Below are positions 16,909-25,748 of a stretch of DNA of 34,438 nucleotides, in pieces. This DNA comes from an uncultured Pseudomonadota bacterium. GTDB lineage: Bacteria > Pseudomonadota > Gammaproteobacteria > Competibacterales > Competibacteraceae. Below the pieces are notes generated by a model. That model was not told the origin of the DNA. It ran no database searches and worked only from the letters and a program-made list of their open reading frames with translations. Location of the stretch: the NCBI GenBank assembly GCA_903844665.1, contig CAIMUS010000156.1:1-34438 (forward strand), written 5' to 3'. Position 1 is the first letter of the stretch, and each line of letters begins with the position of its first letter. The translations under genes were made by a program, and so were the position numbers.

Positions 16909-17730
16909 TCAGAACAATTCGGGTTGCCGTTCGTAGGGAATTGGGAATACGCCGATAATTACCCAAGGATTGGGGGCGCGGAAATGGTATTGTTGCGTTG
17001 TGCCGAGAAAAAAGTGCAGATCGCTCTGGCGGAACTCATCCAGATATTTGGCACGCACTTTTACCAGTGCCGCGCTCTCATCACCGTTGCTTCCTCGCAG
17101 ACAGTTCCAGAAAAGAGCACCCGCTTCCCAATCCAGAACCTGCATCTCGCCGGCTTGGCCCATTTCATCCTCGAAACGGTAGGAGAAGCTGTAGGGTAGC
17201 TTAAGGATCGGCTGGAAAGCCTGGCGCCACGTCTCTTCCGAGAACAGGTCTCCCTGGCGGGTGCGCTGGCGCATGTCTTCCAGCTTGGTCAGATCCCATT
17301 CCCGCTCCTCCTCTTCCCAGATAAACCCCTTGATTTTGGTTGGCTTGAAGACGGCCAGCGACAAGACATTCGCCTTGGCGTCTGCAATCAACGGCTGCAA
17401 TCGAGTATAGACTGACGCAGTCTGGAGCAGCAGGCGACGCCGTTCGCGCCAGTGGTGTTTCGTATCAAGGTGCCCCATCGGCTTAAGGTCATTCACGTCT
17501 ACCGGATGAAATGTCTCAGGACGGGGATCGGAACGGCTCTTCACCAGATTGCATTCCACCCAGTCAAACTTGCGGTATTGTTCCGACTCATTCAGCCGCC
17601 GGAAGGGAACCGGATAAATTCGGACCCAGGAGCCATCTTCTCGCACACCCGCCGTGCACACGGTTTCTCCATACTTACGCGAGAGTGTAGGGTAGGTCTT
17701 AACCGTAACCAGAATTTTTTCCCTGGGCAT
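16909..17730 (-). CDS. Conserved hypothetical protein in DUF488 operon
   Basis: A 273-residue soluble protein starting MPREKILVTVKTYPTLSRKY, followed by GETVCTAGVREDGSWVRIYP. The ATG at 17730 is used because the longer frame needs a TTG inside the preceding gene. No signal peptide or membrane segment is seen. The N-terminal 70 residues look like a small beta-rich domain; the rest is charged, ending with LHFFLGTTQQYHFRAPNPWV. It starts 13 bases after the DUF488 gene, so the two are almost certainly co-transcribed. From memory, this kind of protein recurs beside DUF488 proteins, but its role is unknown. Confidence 0.78.
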   Translation of the reverse strand: MPREKILVTVKTYPTLSRKYGETVCTAGVREDGSWVRIYPVPFRRLNESEQYRKFDWVECNLVKSRSDPRPETFHPVDVNDLKPMGHLDTKHHWRERRRLLLQTASVYTRLQPLIADAKANVLSLAVFKPTKIKGFIWEEEEREWDLTKLEDMRQRTRQGDLFSEETWRQAFQPILKLPYSFSYRFEDEMGQAGEMQVLDWEAGALFWNCLRGSNGDESAALVKVRAKYLDEFRQSDLHFFLGTTQQYHFRAPNPWVIIGVFPIPYERQPELF

Positions 17731-17743
17731 GGGTTTTTCCAGT

Positions 17744-18640
17744 TTATAGATGGGTGGCGGCGAGTTCCCGCCCAAATCGTTGTTCCAATGCCTTGGCCAC
17801 GCAATGCCGATGACATTGCTCGGGACGGCGTTCGAAGCATGTCAGCGCTACGCGCTGTTGTTCCAAGCGCACCCAGCGCGCAATGCGTTCCAGCGCCTCC
17901 TCCTGAGCCGGTAGATCATGGTGCTCGTAGTCGGCAAAAAGGGCATCATAGTCCGCCTGCCGCTCCAACGTCCGGCGCCGTTCGGAGGCGATCCCAAGTT
18001 CAGGCAGGTGCTCGTAGCGCACTCCCACACTGTCGCAGGCACGGCTCAACGTGCTCTTCGAGAAACCATACTTGCGGCTTAACGCATTACGCCGCACATC
18101 ACACAACAGCGTGATTCCGGCCTGGATAAGGCGGTTCAGGTAAGCCTCAAGACTCCGCCCCTGGTAGCCGATGGTGTACAAGCCAAGTGGGAGGGGGACC
18201 GGGCGTGCATCCCGGATGGCCTGAAGCGCCGCCGCATCGTCGGCCAGTACCCGATTCACTATCTTACTGCGGATAGCGTAATAGGGATGGCGGCGATAGA
18301 TATATTTCACCAGTTCATCGCCGCGTATCCCGGCATGGCAGCGGGCAAAGCGGTCTATTCTCACCTGGTCGGCCGTGCCCAGCCGAGCCTCGCGATGGCC
18401 CGCCTCGGTCAGGCTCCATCGCTCCCCGTCAGCCAGAAGACCTTGCTCGATTAGCCGTCGCTTGTCCGCATAGGAGGTGAAAGAAAAACCGCCGAAGCGA
18501 TAGGGTACGAAGTCGTAGGTCGGCTCCGTTTCTTCTTCCTGAACGTAAAGGAAGAGCAATTTCTGGAAATCCAGGCTGCTCACATTCCCTCCCAGTGCAT
18601 CCAGGAGAGCAAGAAGTCGTCTATGGCGTTCAAGAAGCAT
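17744..18640 (-). CDS. DUF488 protein with N-terminal DUF4065/SocA-like domain
   Basis: A 298-residue two-part protein. The C-terminal part (about 145-298) is DUF488: LYTIGYQGRSLEAYLNRLIQ, LLCDVRRNALSRKYGFSK, LSRACDSVGVRYEHLPELGI, and the Cys-rich TCFERRPEQCHRHC near the end. The N-terminal part (about 1-100) reads SLDFQKLLFLYVQEEE, YDFVPYRFGGFSFTSYADK and LIEQGLL. That pattern resembles the DUF4065/Panacea antitoxin-like fold, including a winged-helix type SLTEAGH. Such a fusion suggests a regulatory or conflict role. It is the first gene of a two-gene minus-strand operon. Confidence 0.82.
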   Translation of the reverse strand: MLLERHRRLLALLDALGGNVSSLDFQKLLFLYVQEEETEPTYDFVPYRFGGFSFTSYADKRRLIEQGLLADGERWSLTEAGHREARLGTADQVRIDRFARCHAGIRGDELVKYIYRRHPYYAIRSKIVNRVLADDAAALQAIRDARPVPLPLGLYTIGYQGRSLEAYLNRLIQAGITLLCDVRRNALSRKYGFSKSTLSRACDSVGVRYEHLPELGIASERRRTLERQADYDALFADYEHHDLPAQEEALERIARWVRLEQQRVALTCFERRPEQCHRHCVAKALEQRFGRELAATHL

Positions 18641-18726
18641 GGCGGTAATTATCAGTTACGTCAGAAAACATCTCCCCTTCATTGAGAAGGTGGCAGGTAG
18701 GGTGTAGATTGTCACGCTCAGTAACA

Positions 18727-18826
18727 GTAGCCTGGATGCAGGCCGGAGGCCGGAATCCGGGGTGGGGGGGGGCGGACCCCGGATTACGCTCCGCAAGCTC
18801 CGCTCCATCCGGGCTGTGCTGGCTAC
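18727..18826. repeat. 100-bp palindromic dispersed repeat with G9 run
   Basis: GTAGCCTGGATGCAGGCCGG begins the left arm; the right arm ends in GGCTAC and contains the same core as the repeats at 7677-7723 and 28111-28157 (GCTCCGCAAGCTCCGCTCCA). The arms meet around GAATCCGGGG / CCCCGGATT with a run of nine G at 18764-18772 in the loop. It lies in the 250-base gap between the DUF488 operon start and the SDR gene end, where I see no gene. Confidence 0.75.
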
Positions 18827-18890
18827 CTTACTTTTGCAAGCGTTCCCTGCCCGAACCGGGGAAGGACAACCCATCTATAGAATGGAGTTT

Positions 18891-19634
18891 TTAATCCTGT
18901 GCCTTGAGGGTCTGGCCGGTAACCCCTTTGCTGTCGGGACCCAACAGATACAGATACGGCCCCATTATCGTCGCGGGATCGGTCCATTCCTCGGGATTGG
19001 CCGATGGGTAAGCCTGCAAACGCAACTGAGTGCGCACCTTACCAGGATCGATGCTGTTGACCCGGACCGAAGTATTGGTCTCCAGTTCATTGGCCAGCAT
19101 CTTCATCAGCGTCTGCATGCCGCCCTTGGAGACGCCGTAAGCGCCCCAGTAGGCGCGACCCTCCTCGCCGACGGCATCCATCGTGAAGACGATGGAGGCG
19201 TCTGGAGACCGCGTCATCAGCGCCAGTACCGCCTGAGTCAGGAGAAAAGGCGCATTCAAATTGACCTGCAACACCCGGTACCAGAGCTCGATATCGTAAT
19301 GGATGAGGGGCGTCAGCGTACCCAGCCAGGCGGCATTATGCAGCAACCCATCCAGGCGGCCGAACTCGGTTTCCAGGGTCTGGGCCAGATCGCTGTAGTC
19401 CTTGGGGGAGGCGCCTTCCAGATTCATCGGGTAAATGGCCGGCTTAGGATGTCCGGCCTGCTCGATTTCATCATAGACCCCTTCCAGTTTGCGCAGCGTG
19501 CGCCCCAGTAAGACCACGGTGGCGCCATGAGCGGCAAAGCGGCGCGCAGCCGCGCGGCCAATACCATCACCTGCGCCGGTGACCAGGATCACCCGGTCTC
19601 GCAGAAGATCAGGGGCAGGGTTGTAATCATGCAT
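18891..19634 (-). CDS. YciK-like short-chain dehydrogenase/reductase
   Basis: A 247-residue SDR. It has the cofactor-binding TGAGDGIG (about 23-30), the NNAG-equivalent HNAAWLG and the active-site YGVSK. The start at 19634 (MHDYNPAPDLLRDRVILVTG) has an AGGAGG site 8 bases upstream; an earlier in-frame start is less likely. Overall it resembles E. coli YciK, including the WGAY segment before the catalytic Tyr. At the position of the catalytic Ser, 13 residues before the Tyr, it has Asp (FTMDAVGEEG where YciK has SSSVG), so turnover may be altered. It stands alone on the minus strand; the substrate is unknown. Confidence 0.88.
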   Translation of the reverse strand: MHDYNPAPDLLRDRVILVTGAGDGIGRAAARRFAAHGATVVLLGRTLRKLEGVYDEIEQAGHPKPAIYPMNLEGASPKDYSDLAQTLETEFGRLDGLLHNAAWLGTLTPLIHYDIELWYRVLQVNLNAPFLLTQAVLALMTRSPDASIVFTMDAVGEEGRAYWGAYGVSKGGMQTLMKMLANELETNTSVRVNSIDPGKVRTQLRLQAYPSANPEEWTDPATIMGPYLYLLGPDSKGVTGQTLKAQD

Positions 19635-19664
19635 CGGTTTATCCTCCTGGCCGGCTACAGCCAC

Positions 19665-20136
19665 TTGTCAGGTTTTCTCAGGACATTGTAGCTCAAGTTG
19701 CCGGCCGGTAGTGACGTTGCCGGCGGCGTTCGCGGTTGATGATTACCCATAAGTTCCCTCCCCCCTTAACCAGTGAACGGGCAACTGCACTGGCATTAGA
19801 AAGCAAAAAGTTAAAAATTGTTGCTAAAGAAAGTTCTTAGGGAAAAGTGACCGCGGCAATAAGCTCTGTTAAATCAAAGTGATTTTCCTCCTTATCAAGG
19901 GATATTTCTTCTCCAGGCAGGTTGAGAATGGATGGCGCCCATATTGTGTCCTGCAACTTCTGCTAAAATTGGATTCTATGTAAAAGTATGGCTCCGGCGG
20001 TTTGGAGCAAGGGGAGAGTACTTTAATCCGGGCCTGCAAGGGATGAGGGGATGATACCCACCTGGTATGGCCCGATTATTGGCTTTATTGCTGGTAACAG
20101 CACTTATCAGTTTGGCATGAAAGGGGAATAGCACAG
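19665..20136. other. Long intergenic region without a recognisable gene
   Basis: This 470-base gap between the divergent SDR gene and a small plus-strand gene holds an AT-rich core (about 19795-19990). No ORF looks real. It probably contains the promoters of both genes; a TTGGCATGAAAGGGGAATAG stretch just before the small gene is suggestive, but I cannot match it to a sigma-54 site. I see no riboswitch class. Confidence 0.5.
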
Positions 20137-20313
20137 ATGCTGACTCATCGCGATATCGATTTACTGCCGCTGGACGATCAGGCGGTTACCCGTGCTTCGC
20201 ATGAGTATTACCGGGCTTTGCTGAGCGGTATGCCGGAAGATGAACGGCGCCGGCTGCGGCAGATTTGGTTAACCGAACTGCAGCGCCGCTGGCCGGGTCT
20301 GGCATTGAGCTAA
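20137..20313 (+). CDS. Small hypothetical protein (58 residues)
   Basis: ATG at 20137 opens 58 codons: MLTHRDIDLLPLDDQAVTRA, then SHEYYRALLSGMPEDERRRL and a helical basic end RQIWLTELQRRWPGLALS before TAA. The sequence looks like a helical cytoplasmic protein rather than noise. A GGGG stretch lies 9-12 bases upstream of the ATG. A strong hairpin follows 15 bases after the stop. The function is unknown. Confidence 0.55.
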   Translation: MLTHRDIDLLPLDDQAVTRASHEYYRALLSGMPEDERRRLRQIWLTELQRRWPGLALS

Positions 20314-20328
20314 GCTGCCAAAGCTGTA

Positions 20329-20354
20329 GGCGCCTTGCAGCTTTGCAAGGCGCC
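20329..20354. terminator. Hairpin between convergent genes
   Basis: GGCGCCTTGCA pairs perfectly with TGCAAGGCGCC around a 4-base loop. It sits between the 58-residue gene (plus) and the DUF4124 gene (minus), as expected for a bidirectional terminator. No T-run follows, so it could equally be a REP-like element. Confidence 0.5.
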
Positions 20355-20383
20355 GGCGCGCAAACCGTCTCCGGTTGCGATCC

Positions 20384-20734
20384 TTATCGTTGCGTCCCAT
20401 CCAACAACTGCTGCTCACCCGCGCGCATCTCCGTTTTGCGGATGGTGGACATAGGACTGGCGCTGGTATCGACCGACTTCGCCTCTCCTTTCGGCGGCGG
20501 GCGGTCACCGTAATGGACATGTCCCTGCTCATCCTTCCAGGTGTACACCGATTCATCGGGGTTGACCGTCAAGGGTTGGGTGCGCGCGCCCACGGGTTCG
20601 GCCCGCGCGTCGGCGGGCGGCTTGCTACCGTAATGGGTATTGCCCTGGGCATCCTGCCAGCGGTAAATCTCTTCCTGAGCGGCCGCCGCCAGTGGGCATG
20701 CGGCCAACACGAACAGCAGCAACAGCGACTGCAT
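20384..20734 (-). CDS. Exported protein with two DUF4124 repeats
   Basis: A 116-residue protein. The signal peptide MQSLLLLFVLAACPLAAAAQ is followed by two copies of the DUF4124 motif: EEIYRWQDAQGNTHYGSKPP and ESVYTWKDEQGHVHYGDRPP, about 40 residues apart. The ATG at 20734 is preferred: AGGTGA lies 5 bases before it, and the longer frame would need a TTG and would bury the signal peptide. DUF4124 occurs in many proteobacterial envelope proteins of unknown function. The tandem pair in so short a protein indicates an internal duplication. Confidence 0.82.
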   Translation of the reverse strand: MQSLLLLFVLAACPLAAAAQEEIYRWQDAQGNTHYGSKPPADARAEPVGARTQPLTVNPDESVYTWKDEQGHVHYGDRPPPKGEAKSVDTSASPMSTIRKTEMRAGEQQLLDGTQR

Positions 20735-21024
20735 CAAAATCACCTGCAAACGGGTGCGTAAAATCAACTATTACTATTAGAAGTACCGAAAAGGCCGATC
20801 GTTCCTGCTAACGGCTAAGGAAGCCTTTAATTTTTCTGAGAACGCCTGGGCTTACTCCGTCCTCGGCTTTGCTTTCCTGGCCACAGTTACTATACTGGAC
20901 TTTGGACAAACCTGCCCTTTTCCGCTTTGACAAAGCGGCCATTATACCTGCACCAATCGCCCCAATCCCTGTCCAACAGGCAGCTATTCACTTCAGTGCT
21001 GTTAAGGCTGCATTTCCGTCCATC

Positions 21025-23268
21025 ATGACCACCGCCCTCGCCGCCAACCATCGCTTAGCCATCGCCGGCATGAGCTGTGCCGGCTGTGTCAACGCCGTGG
21101 AAAACACCCTGCGCCAGGTTCCCGGCGTCATCGAAGCGACCGTCAATTTCGCCGAACACACCGCCCAGGTGGTTGGCGCCGTCGAGACGCAACGCCTGAT
21201 TCAGGCGGTCAAGGACGCCGGTTACGATGCGGCGGAACTGCAAGGTCCCGCGGACGAATTCGCCCAGGAAGCTTCCGAAGAAAAACATTACCGGCGGCTG
21301 GTGCGCAATACGGTGGTGGCTGGCGTGCTGGCCGCGCCGCTGATGATCGCCGAAATGGCCGGCTGGCTGCCGGAATTGGATACTCCCTCGGGTCGGCTGT
21401 TCTGGATACTCACCGGTCTGCTCACCCTGGCGGCCATGGGGTACAGCGGCGGCCATTTCTTCGTCAATGCCTGGAAACATTTCCGGCATCATCAAGCCAA
21501 TATGGATACCCTGATCGCCCTGGGCGCCGGCGCGGCCTGGCTCTATTCGATGCTGGTCGCCCTGTTCCCGGACAGCGTTCCCAGCCTGGCGCGGCATGCC
21601 TATTTCGAAGCGGCGGTCACCATTATCACGTTGATCAATCTCGGTTCGGCCCTGGAAAGCCGCGCCCGTGGCAAAGCTTCCCAGGCCATCAAACGGCTGC
21701 TCGGGCTGCAACCCAAAACCGCGCGGGTGGTCGGCCCCGACGGGGAACGCGATGTGCCGATCGAGGAGATCGGCCTGGATATCGTCATCCGGGCGCGGCC
21801 CGGCGAGAAAATCCCTCTGGACGGCGAGATTATCGAAGGTCACTCCACGGTGGACGAATCCATGCTGACCGGCGAACCCTTGCCGGTGGTTAAACAAGAA
21901 GGCGATCCGGTCACCGGCGGCACGCTCAACAAGACCGGCAGTTTCCTGTTCAAGACCACCCGGGTCGGCAGGGATACGGCCCTGGCACGGATTATCGAAC
22001 TGGTGCGGCAGGCTCAGAGCAGCAAACCGGCCATCGGCAGATTGGCCGACCGGGTCGCTGGCGTATTCGTACCCTCGGTCATGATTATCGCGGTGCTCAC
22101 CGCCCTGGCCTGGTTCAACTTCGGTCCCGATCCCCGGCTGAGCTATATGCTGGTCACCGCCATGACGGTGCTGATCATCGCCTGTCCCTGCGCCTTGGGG
22201 CTGGCCACGCCGATTTCGATCATGGTCGGCGTGGGCAAGGCGGCGGAATACGGAGTGTTGATCCGTAACGGCGAGGCGCTGCAACGGGCCGGGCAACTGA
22301 CTACCATCGTGCTGGACAAGACCGGCACGGTCACCACCGGCCGGCCCACGGTGACCTCTCTCGTACCGGCTACGGGCTGGTCGGAAGTGGAACTGTTGCG
22401 GCTGGCGGCGGCGGTGGAAACCGGTTCCGAACATCCGCTCGCCGAGGCGGTCGTCGAGGCTGCTCGTGGCAGAGGACTGGAACCGCCGGTTGCCCACGCG
22501 TTCGAAGCTCTGCCGGGACAGGGGGTACGTGCCGAAGTGGAAGGTCATACCGTATTGTTCGGCAATCGGACGCTGATGGAACGCAACACGATTGCGCCCG
22601 GCTCCATGTTACAGACGGCGGCAACACTGGCATCGCAGGCGCAGACACCGATGTTATTGGCGGTGGACGGACGGATCGCCGGGATCGTGGCGGTGGCCGA
22701 CCCGATCAAGCCTGACGCCAAGGAAGCCATTCAACGGCTGCATGCGCAGGGTCTGAAGCTGGTGATGCTGACGGGTGACAATCGGGCGACGGCACAGGCG
22801 GTCGCCGCCCAGGTCGGCATCGATGAAGTTGTGGCCGAAGTTTTGCCGCAAGACAAGGCCGGTCGGGTGAAGGAGTTGCAGCAACGCGGTCAGGTGGTGG
22901 GCATGGTGGGCGACGGCATCAACGATGCCCCGGCGCTGGCCCAGGCCGATGTCGGCTTTGCCATCGGCGCCGGCGCGGATGTGGCTATCGAAAGCGCGGA
23001 TCTGATTCTGATGCGCGGCTCCCTGCACGGGGTGGCGGACGCCATTGGCCTGTCCAAGGCCACCTTACAGAATATCCGGCAGAATCTGGTGGGAGCCTTT
23101 ATCTACAATACTTTAGGAATACCGGTTGCCGCCGGCATCCTGTATCCTTTCATTCACCTGCTGCTCAATCCGATGATCGCCGGCGCGGCCATGGCCCTGT
23201 CCTCGTTTACCGTGGTGAGCAATGCCAATCGCCTGCGCTGGCTCAAGCCCGGCGGGAAGACGGCATGA
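21025..23268 (+). CDS. copA: Cu(I)-exporting P-type ATPase
   Basis: A 747-residue P1B-type ATPase that pumps cytosolic Cu(I) out at the cost of ATP. One N-terminal HMA domain carries MSCAGC (16-21). The membrane core has CPC near 387 ([10 protein letters not shown]), the phosphorylation motif DKTGT with Asp near 431, TGEP in the actuator domain, the SEHPLAEAV nucleotide-binding HP motif and [10 protein letters not shown]. The last helices contain YNTLGIP and [15 protein letters not shown], matching the Cu(I) signature residues of P1B-1 enzymes. The ATG at 21025 is used; the frame open upstream does not look like protein. The stop overlaps the next start (ATGA), the first of two such couplings. 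Confidence 0.95.
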   Translation: MTTALAANHRLAIAGMSCAGCVNAVENTLRQVPGVIEATVNFAEHTAQVVGAVETQRLIQAVKDAGYDAAELQGPADEFAQEASEEKHYRRLVRNTVVAGVLAAPLMIAEMAGWLPELDTPSGRLFWILTGLLTLAAMGYSGGHFFVNAWKHFRHHQANMDTLIALGAGAAWLYSMLVALFPDSVPSLARHAYFEAAVTIITLINLGSALESRARGKASQAIKRLLGLQPKTARVVGPDGERDVPIEEIGLDIVIRARPGEKIPLDGEIIEGHSTVDESMLTGEPLPVVKQEGDPVTGGTLNKTGSFLFKTTRVGRDTALARIIELVRQAQSSKPAIGRLADRVAGVFVPSVMIIAVLTALAWFNFGPDPRLSYMLVTAMTVLIIACPCALGLATPISIMVGVGKAAEYGVLIRNGEALQRAGQLTTIVLDKTGTVTTGRPTVTSLVPATGWSEVELLRLAAAVETGSEHPLAEAVVEAARGRGLEPPVAHAFEALPGQGVRAEVEGHTVLFGNRTLMERNTIAPGSMLQTAATLASQAQTPMLLAVDGRIAGIVAVADPIKPDAKEAIQRLHAQGLKLVMLTGDNRATAQAVAAQVGIDEVVAEVLPQDKAGRVKELQQRGQVVGMVGDGINDAPALAQADVGFAIGAGADVAIESADLILMRGSLHGVADAIGLSKATLQNIRQNLVGAFIYNTLGIPVAAGILYPFIHLLLNPMIAGAAMALSSFTVVSNANRLRWLKPGGKTA

Positions 23269-23345
23269 GTACGGTGCTGGTCAACCTGGCCGGCGTAATC
23301 TTGATCGGCCTGATCTTATGGTGGTTTTGGGTGGCGCGTTCATGA
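23265..23345 (+). CDS. 26-residue single-span membrane protein
   Basis: A tiny ORF overlapping both neighbours by ATGA. It encodes [20 protein letters not shown] followed by FWVARS: one hydrophobic helix with a W-W-F-W aromatic edge. From memory, the sequence resembles the membrane anchor at the N-terminus of cupredoxin-like proteins found beside copA in other proteobacteria, here without the cupredoxin domain. The tight overlaps argue that it is translated. Possible roles are a subunit of the copper pump or a remnant anchor. Confidence 0.6.
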   Translation: MSTVLVNLAGVILIGLILWWFWVARS

Positions 23346-23617
23346 AACAAGTTAATTATTTGCAACCCTCCTGGGCGACCCGTTTGGGTGCGGCTCTCGC
23401 TTTGATAGTTACCCTAACGGTAGGCGCCTTGCTGGCCTTCGTCTTCTTCGCCGTCGCCGCGGCGGGCGCGGTGGTGCTGGGGGGCTGGCTGTGGTGGCAG
23501 GTTCGCCGCCTGCGGCGGCAGGCCGAGTCCGAATTTATCAAGGCGGACTACACAGTCGAAACCGAATACGAATTGCTGGAGGATCACAGCCGGCGGGATG
23601 CCGGATCGAAACGCTGA
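23342..23617 (+). CDS. Small membrane protein of unknown function in copA operon
   Basis: A 91-residue protein starting [20 protein letters not shown], with a hydrophobic region of one or two helices (about 15-50), then a basic stretch RRLRRQAESEFIKADYTVET and an acidic tail. The ATG at 23342 overlaps the stop of the 26-residue ORF. I do not recognise the family; its position makes a copper-related or assembly role possible. Confidence 0.7.
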   Translation: MKQVNYLQPSWATRLGAALALIVTLTVGALLAFVFFAVAAAGAVVLGGWLWWQVRRLRRQAESEFIKADYTVETEYELLEDHSRRDAGSKR

Positions 23618-23628
23618 TCTACAGTCCC

Positions 23629-23649
23629 CTGGGAGCATCTGTCTCCCAG
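23629..23649 (+). terminator. Weak hairpin after the copA operon
   Basis: CTGGGAG pairs with CTCCCAG around a 7-base loop, 11 bases after the last stop of the copA operon. There is no T-run. The rest of the gap up to folD (to 23878) contains a GTCGGGC/GCCCGAC inverted repeat related to other dispersed repeats here, and no gene. Confidence 0.35.
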
Positions 23650-23878
23650 TCGGGCCAATTTGACTGCCATTATTCAAACCGGTCAACGCTCCAGCCGGAT
23701 TCCCATGACGAACTGGGTAAACGTCGGGCGACGCTACGCTTTTGCCCGACCCACGACTGTCCTGCCTTAGGTCGGCAGCCGCTGGCGGGCGGTGTTTTAT
23801 GCGCCCTGTTCGAGAAACCGGCTGGTAAATCCCGATCCGCTCACTAAAATAAGCAAACCATACAGCGAATCTGAAATC

Positions 23879-24784
23879 ATGGCAGACATTATCGACGGCA
23901 AAGCCTTCGCCGCCAACCTGCGCATCGCAATCGCCTTGCAGGTGGCGGATATCCGGGTGATCTACGGTGTTACCCCAGGTCTCGCCGTGGTGTTGGTGGG
24001 CGACGATCCGGCCAGCCAGGTCTATACCCGCAATAAAACCCGCCAGGCGCGGGAGACCGGCATGGCCTCGTTCGAGCACCGCCTGCCGGCCAACGCTTCC
24101 CGGCAGCAGTTGCTGGAACTGATCAACCGCCTCAACAAGGATGCCCAGGTCAACGGCATTCTGGTGCAGTTGCCGCTGCCCAAACAAATCGATGTCGAGG
24201 CCGTCATCGACGCCATCCATCCGGCCAAGGATGTCGACGGGTTCAAGCCCGTCAACATGGGTCATCTGTTGATCGGCGGGGAGGGTATGGTTCCCTGCAC
24301 GCCGCAGGGCTGCCTGATGCTGTTGAAAAGCCGGTTCGGAGATCTAAGCGGTCAACATGCGCTGGTGATTGGTCGTTCGAATATCGTCGGCAAACCCATG
24401 GCGGCGTTGTTGCTGCGGGAAAACTGCACCGTCACCGTCGCCCACTCCCATACCCGCGACCTGCCCGAGGAATGCGCCCGCGCCGATATTCTGATCGCCG
24501 CCGTGGGTCAGCCGCGCTTTATTCAGGGTGAGTGGATCAAGCCGGGCGCCACGGTCATCGATGTCGGCATCAACCGGATCGATGCCGGTGATGGCAAAAC
24601 CCGTCTGGTGGGGGATGTGGATTTCGAGGCGGCGGTCAAGGTGGCGGGCGCCATTACGCCTGTACCCGGCGGCGTCGGTCCCATGACGATCGTCTGCCTG
24701 CTGTTGAATACGCTGACGGCGGCCTGCCAGCAGCACAGCATTCCGGCGCCTTCCCTGGGGGGCGCTTTTCCGAAAGCGCCTTAA
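23879..24784 (+). CDS. folD: Bifunctional methylenetetrahydrofolate dehydrogenase/cyclohydrolase
   Basis: A 301-residue FolD that interconverts 5,10-methylene- and 10-formyl-tetrahydrofolate using NADP. It has the catalytic [14 protein letters not shown] (Tyr-x-x-x-Lys), [22 protein letters not shown], the nucleotide-binding [13 protein letters not shown] and the signature [10 protein letters not shown] near the C-terminus. The ATG at 23879 gives [20 protein letters not shown], the usual family start; the reading frame open before it is repeat DNA. It is monocistronic by spacing and followed by an inverted repeat. Confidence 0.96.
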   Translation: MADIIDGKAFAANLRIAIALQVADIRVIYGVTPGLAVVLVGDDPASQVYTRNKTRQARETGMASFEHRLPANASRQQLLELINRLNKDAQVNGILVQLPLPKQIDVEAVIDAIHPAKDVDGFKPVNMGHLLIGGEGMVPCTPQGCLMLLKSRFGDLSGQHALVIGRSNIVGKPMAALLLRENCTVTVAHSHTRDLPEECARADILIAAVGQPRFIQGEWIKPGATVIDVGINRIDAGDGKTRLVGDVDFEAAVKVAGAITPVPGGVGPMTIVCLLLNTLTAACQQHSIPAPSLGGAFPKAP

Positions 24785-24799
24785 GCTCGTAACTGTCTG

Positions 24800-24906
24800 A
24801 ACCGCAGATTGACGCTGATTAATGGATTACGCAGATAGACTCATCACCACCATCTTTTCATCTGCGCAATCCTTTAATCTGCGTTAATCCGCGTCAATCT
24901 GCGGTT
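24800..24906. repeat. 107-bp imperfect inverted repeat
   Basis: AACCGCAGATTGACGC at the left pairs with GCGTCAATCTGCGGTT at the right, with further interrupted pairing inward (ATTAATGGATTACGCAGAT against ATCTGCGCAATCC and TTAATCC). It lies between folD and bioH and could fold in the folD transcript. This looks like a common dispersed intergenic element. Confidence 0.8.
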
Positions 24907-24953
24907 CAGCCTTCCTTCAGCCAGGCCCTCATGCCAGAGAGTATACTGATCCT

Positions 24954-25748
24954 GTGTCCCAGCCTACCGCCAATCACCCTTCAGGACTCTACGTTCGAAC
25001 CCTCGGCCGGGGAACCGATCTCGTCCTCGTGCATGGTTGGGGAATGCACTCCGGTATCTGGGAGGATGTGATCGAGGCGCTGGTGGACCACTACCGGGTG
25101 ACCTATCTGGACCTGCCCGGCTACGGTTACAGCCGCTCCGCCGGCAGCGGCTCCAGCCTGGAAAGCCTTAGCCGGACCATCGCCGCCGTCGCTCCACCCA
25201 AGGCGGTCTGGATCGGCTGGTCGCTCGGGGGAATGATCGCCCAGCGGCTGGCCATCGATGCGCCGGAGCGGGTGACCAGACTGGTGCTGGTCGGCAGCTC
25301 GCCCTGCTTCGTGCGCCGCCCCGATTGGCCGCATGCGCTGGATTGCCGGATGCTGCATGCTTTCGCCGAGAACCTGAGCCGTGACTACCGCGCTACGTTG
25401 AAACGCTTTCTCGCCCTGGAGGTTCATGGCGGCGAGCATGAGGTGGCGTTGCTGCGGCAGTTGCGGGAGATCGTCTTTCAGCACGGCGACCCGGATACCG
25501 AAGCCCTGTGCGTGGGTCTGACTCTCCTGGAAACCGCCGATTTGCGCGGCGAACTGGGACGGATTGCCTGTCCTGCTTTATTATTGCTGGGGCGGCGCGA
25601 TAATCTGGTGCCGGTCGCCGCCGGCGAGGCCACCTGTCGGCTGCTGCCGAACGCGCGCCTGCATATCTTCGAGCGCGCCGCCCATGCACCGTTTTTCTCC
25701 CACCTCGGTGAGTTTATCAGCCACTTGCGAGCCTTTCTGGATGACTGA
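24954..25748 (+). CDS. bioH: Pimeloyl-ACP methyl ester carboxylesterase
   Basis: A 264-residue alpha/beta hydrolase. It shows the oxyanion HGWGMHSGIW, the nucleophile elbow GWSLGG, an Asp in LGRRDNLVPV and the catalytic His in AAHAPFFSH. BioH removes the methyl group from pimeloyl-ACP methyl ester, ending the pimeloyl branch of biotin synthesis. It is directly followed and overlapped by bioC, which installs that methyl group, so the substrate assignment is well supported. The start is a GTG at 24954 without a strong ribosome-binding site, just after the inverted repeat. Confidence 0.92.
   Translation: MSQPTANHPSGLYVRTLGRGTDLVLVHGWGMHSGIWEDVIEALVDHYRVTYLDLPGYGYSRSAGSGSSLESLSRTIAAVAPPKAVWIGWSLGGMIAQRLAIDAPERVTRLVLVGSSPCFVRRPDWPHALDCRMLHAFAENLSRDYRATLKRFLALEVHGGEHEVALLRQLREIVFQHGDPDTEALCVGLTLLETADLRGELGRIACPALLLLGRRDNLVPVAAGEATCRLLPNARLHIFERAAHAPFFSHLGEFISHLRAFLDD

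Noticed and set aside
20090-20136. Sigma-54-like promoter (TGGCATG) before the 58-residue gene
   Set aside because: The second element does not fit the required GC at the right spacing.
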